This document shows positions 60,833 to 64,000 of a stretch of 64,000 nt of DNA, one piece after another; position 1 is the first letter of the stretch, and each line of letters begins with the position of its first letter. Under the pieces are notes generated by a model. It made no database searches. It was not told the origin of the DNA and worked only from the letters and a program-made list of their open reading frames with translations. The stretch spans positions 1,653,088 to 1,717,087 of the forward strand of contig BCIA01000005.1 in assembly GCA_001599815.1 (NCBI GenBank), read 5' to 3'. The DNA comes from Furcasterigmium furcatum. Taxonomy: Eukaryota > Ascomycota > Sordariomycetes > Glomerellales > Plectosphaerellaceae. Position numbers and translations under genes: made by a program.

Positions 60833-62720
60833 CTACTTGCTCTTCGCCTTGAACGACTTGAGCGGATCGCTCTTCCGCCCGCTCTTCACCACCCTGTGGT
60901 TGTTCTTCTTCCCGCCCGGCCTCCGGCTCGCGTTCCGCCGGTCGTTCCTCTTCCGCAGCGGCACGAAGCCGATCTTGTCAGCCGACAGCGCCTTCTTCCC
61001 GCCCTCGGGGAGGAGGTAGTCCGGCACGTGCCTCAGGTGCGGCTGCATCCTCGCGGCGCGCAGCTCGCCGTCGTGCCGCAGGTGCGCCAGCTCCTGGGGG
61101 TTCTCCTCGAAATGCCTCCGCAGCTTGTCGCTCTTGATCAGCTCCTGCCTCAGCTCGCGCGTGCGGGCCTCGCGGATGGCGACGCGAGTGACGGCGCGCA
61201 GGGCGTCGTTCATGCGGTACCGGAACCGGTCGACTTGGTCCTTGTCGAAGAGGTACGGCTTGACCTCCTTGCCGTTCTTGGCCTGCGCCTTGCGGATGCG
61301 CGCGAGGACCTTCTCGTCGTTCTCCGTCGTCTCGATGGACGTCGGCGGGTGCGAGCGGTAGAGGTCCTGCGGGACGTAGAAGGACAGCGCCATGCCCGTC
61401 TGGCCCGCGCGGGCGGTCCGGCCGATGCGGTGGGTGTATGAGCGTGACGAGGTGGGGAGGTCGAAGTTGATGACCGCGGCGACGTTCTTGAAATCGATGC
61501 CCCTGCTGACGCCGTACTCCTTGTCCTTTCTCCGCGACGGCTTGTTGTTCTTCTTCTTGCTCTTGGATTTGGATTCGTCCTTCTTCTTGGCGGGCTCGTC
61601 TGCTTCCTCTGCCTCCTCCCCTTCCGCGGCGACGGCCTCTTTGTCCTGGTCCTCGTCGCCGAGGACTTCGTTCTCGTCCGAGGCGATGATGATGTCGTAG
61701 ACGCCCTTGTTGAATTCCTCGACGACGTGGAGGCGGCTGTTGACGGGGAGCTCGCTGTTGAGCGTGCAGCTTCGGATGCCAAACTGCTCAAAGTACAGCT
61801 TGAGGCGGTAGCAGCGGTCGACCTGGTAAAAGTCAGCGTCAAGTTCAACAGTCGGGGTGCTGAGCGACACTTACATCCTGGCAGAAGACAATGACCTTGC
61901 CCTGAATCAACTTCAGCTTGAAGATGACGTAGATAAGCAAGAACTTCTCATCCTCCGCACACTTGACCGAGTATTGTGTGACGCCCTCGCCCTCCGCCTC
62001 CGGCTCGTCCACGTCCAGCAGCGCCGGGTCCCTGCAGAACAGGCCCTTGACGGTGTCGACTTCTGCCGTCAACGTTGCGCTCATCAGGATGGTCTGAACG
62101 CCCTTGGGCATTGACCTCGCGACGTTTTGCAGATCCTCCTCATAGCCATAACTCAGTACCAGGTCGGCCTCGTCCAGAACCAGATGTGTCAGGTTGTCGA
62201 GCGACAGCGCGCCTACGCTCACATTCTCCCACGCCCTCGCTGGTGTAGAAATGACGATGTCAGGCTTCGCCGACAGCATTGCCCTCTGCACATTCTGCGA
62301 CACCTTGTCGGTCAGCTTCACAGCCTGGACGTCCTTGGCGCAGAATGTTGTCAGGGTCTCGACGGTCTTGTGGATTTGCTCGGCGAGCTCGCGGGTCGGA
62401 ACGAGAACGAGGATGGATGTGTAGGCCTCCGCGGCCTTGCCCTCCCTCTCCTTGCGCTTGAGGAGGGCCTCGAGGACTGGGATCAGGAACGCGGCGCTCT
62501 TGCCGCTGCCGGTCTTGCTTCGGGCGAGGAGGTCCTTGCCGCCGAGGGCAATCGGGATGGCCTTGGCCTGGACTGGCGTCGGGGTGTGCCAGCTTTGTTG
62601 TGCGAGAGCTTGGAGGAGACGCTTGTTCAGGTTCAGGGAATCCCAAGTGGCCTCGACCTCGCCGGATTTCTTCGGCGCCTTGTTCTCGGCATCTTCGATC
62701 TCGTCGGCCTTCCGCTTCAT
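60833..62720 (-). CDS. DBP9: DEAD-box RNA helicase Dbp9 (ribosome biogenesis)
   Basis: Predicted 611-aa helicase in two exons (62720-61875, 61822-60833). Q motif [15 protein letters not shown], motif [11 protein letters not shown] (Ser for the last Thr), PTREL, DEAD at 183-186, SAT at 214-216, and [13 protein letters not shown] in the C-terminal lobe. Between the lobes' motifs IV and V is a long acidic/Lys-rich insert ([24 protein letters not shown]), typical of Dbp9. The C-terminus is basic ([18 protein letters not shown]), as expected for a nucleolar RNA-binding protein. Dbp9 acts in assembly of the 60S subunit. It shares a 398-bp promoter region with the Faf1-like gene. Confidence 0.95.
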
Positions 62721-63118
62721 GATGGAGATGATTTTGGAGACAGATATAAATAGAGGTCGCGACAGGGTAGAGGCGGCTGTTGTCCGCTTGTGTGGTCGTA
62801 CTGTGTGCCGTTCGTCGATGTGGTGTTGTACCGTCGGAACAAGAGACGACGTTCTCCCACTTCTGCAAGTGCAGATGCCTCAGAAAAAAATTCTTATCAG
62901 TACATTCTGCCACCTTATCGGACCCTGTCCAGCACAAAAGGCTGGCCCAGCTCCCCGCTTCGCCTTGCTAATTCATCCAATCATGTCCGCTCCGCCCGTT
63001 ATCGTCAACTGGACGGTGCTGGACAGCACCTAAATTTTTGAGCATCACCGCCAATTGCTGGAGCTGCGACTTCACGAATGCCCTTCGCAGACCACAGCAC
63101 AAATCACCAGCCCATACC
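62721..63118. promoter_or_regulatory. Bidirectional promoter of DBP9 and FAF1-like gene with RRPE-like elements
   Basis: 398 bp between two divergent ribosome-biogenesis genes. AAATTTTTGA at 63032-63041 differs by one base from the reverse of the yeast RRPE (TGAAAAATTT), and an A-rich tract AGAAAAAAATTC lies at about 62882-62893. No PAC box (GCGATGAG) found. The RRPE match is from yeast knowledge; its use in this fungus is inferred. Confidence 0.4.
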
Positions 63119-64000
63119 ATGCCGTCAATACTCGGAAAGCGCAAGTCGCGCGTGACGACAGAACCCTCAATCTCTGCAGAAGACGCACAGGAGGTCTTCA
63201 GACGACACTTTGAGGCCCAATTCCAACCGTTAGAGAAGCCCAAAAAGAAGAAGAAGGCAGTCGAGGAGGAGCCAGAGGAAGAGGACCTCGACACAGACGA
63301 CGATGCCAACTCTTGGGACGGCGTATCAGACAGCGAAGATGACACCGCACCCGCCATCGAAGTCGTAGACCACACGTCCTCCCAACCACATGACCCGACA
63401 GCAGGCATGTCAAAGCGAGAACTGAAGGCATTCATGGTCAGTCCTCCTCCAACGCCTCACCTCGGCTCTCAACTAACAATTGTTCCCAGTCTTCGCGCCC
63501 ACCAACATCCTCGTCATCATCCAAGCCCGCCCCAGCAGCCCCCAAAGATCCAGACTCCGACTCTGACACCGAGCGCTCCCTGCGCGCCCAAGACCTCGCC
63601 CTCCAGCGCCTCCTCTCAGAATCTCACCTCCTCTCGTCATTGACTCCGGATACTGCCCACTCCACGGGCGCCTCCCAGAAACTATTCGCCTCCGGGAAGC
63701 TCCGACACCGGACCACAGACATGCGCATCCAGTCCCTCGCCGCCTCCTCCGCGCCCCTCGCCAAGACCCCCGCATCCCTCTTCCACCAGCAGAAGATGCC
63801 CATGGCCATGCGCAAGCGCATAACCGCCACCCGCGGCGCCCGGGAAGACAAGCGCCGCCGCGAGGCCCGCGAGAACGGCATCGTCCTCGAGAAGGAGTCG
63901 AAGAAACCAGCCAAGGACGCCAGGGCGCGGCGCGAGAGGGCCGTCGACGGCCCGGCCGTCGGCAAGATGACCGGCGCAGAGCTGAAACTGAGCGATAGGG
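63119..64000 (+). CDS. FAF1: Faf1-like 40S ribosome assembly factor (C1orf131/FSAF1 family), 3' end outside window
   Basis: Partial protein of two exons so far (63119-63436, 63490 to the edge), open at the window end. The N-terminus MPSILGKRKSRV has a basic patch; then an acidic stretch (EEEPEEEDLDTDDD), SKRELKAFM, a Ser-rich linker, and the diagnostic block AKTPASLFHQQKMPMAMRKR followed by REDKRRREARENGIVLE. This C-terminal pattern is that of the Faf1/FSAF1 family, nucleolar factors of early 40S assembly. The first intron is 53 nt. Codon use in exon 2 is C-ending. The family call depends on that one motif block. Confidence 0.7.

Noticed and set aside
1..64000. Transposons, RIP-mutated islands, CRISPR arrays or a secondary-metabolite cluster
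   Set aside because: No terminal repeats, transposase, reverse transcriptase, AT-rich blocks, spaced repeats or backbone synthase (PKS, NRPS, terpene synthase) could be seen.

Overview
The window is nuclear DNA from a filamentous ascomycete, most likely a Sordariomycete. The genes carry short GT-AG introns (about 50-110 nt, one of about 400 nt). Codons are rich in C and G at the third position, start codons sit in CAMMATG-like contexts, and the products are typically fungal (Dbp9, Mot1, Ecl1-type factor, quinate-permease-like transporters, glycine-rich secreted proteins). I found 22 protein-coding genes, the last one cut by the window edge. I found no tRNA, rRNA, CRISPR array or recognisable transposon. 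Gene models were built by hand, joining exons where splice sites, phase and protein homology agree. Family names rest on motif recognition, not on a search.

Layout: 1-6.5 kb holds no gene I can support and is probably the long upstream region of an Ecl1-type zinc protein (6.5-7.7 kb). At 9.5-13.9 kb lie a haspin-type kinase, the CCDC47/PAT-complex homologue and an Ecm15/UPF0045 protein. At 14.7-15.6 kb is an unknown gene whose 3' end arose by a tandem exon-plus-intron duplication. At 18.2-20.1 kb is a sugar/quinate MFS transporter. At 20.9-25.1 kb is a secretome block: a five-module PAN/Apple-like secreted protein, divergent from the first of two paralogous small secreted Gly/Cys/Pro proteins. 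At 26.1-29.7 kb are an unknown protein and a PD-(D/E)XK-like fungal protein. At 30.1-33.0 kb an HSL-type esterase and a metallo-beta-lactamase hydrolase diverge from a shared 694-bp region, each with a TATAAAA box. At 35.2-36.2 kb is a GPI-anchored PLC-like protein.

The second half is mostly conserved housekeeping genes: a PMCA-type Ca2+ ATPase (36.7-40.4 kb), a second MFS transporter (42.3-44.3 kb), Cdc37 (45.1-46.7 kb), Mot1 (47.2-53.0 kb), a phosphotransferase-like kinase (55.3-56.2 kb), the cohesin subunit Smc3 (56.7-60.4 kb), the DEAD-box helicase Dbp9 (60.8-62.7 kb) and a Faf1-like ribosome assembly factor (63.1 kb to the edge).

Most notable signals: (1) five exact copies of GTGGCAGTG in the 1.9-kb region upstream of the Ca2+ ATPase, matching the calcineurin/CrzA response element of aspergilli, so a likely feedback circuit from Ca2+ signalling to the pump; (2) the tandem pair of small secreted Gly-linker proteins beside the PAN/Apple protein; (3) birth of a new exon by tandem duplication; (4) the divergent esterase/lactonase-like pair; (5) a head-to-head pair of ribosome-biogenesis genes (Dbp9/Faf1) with RRPE-like A/T elements between them.
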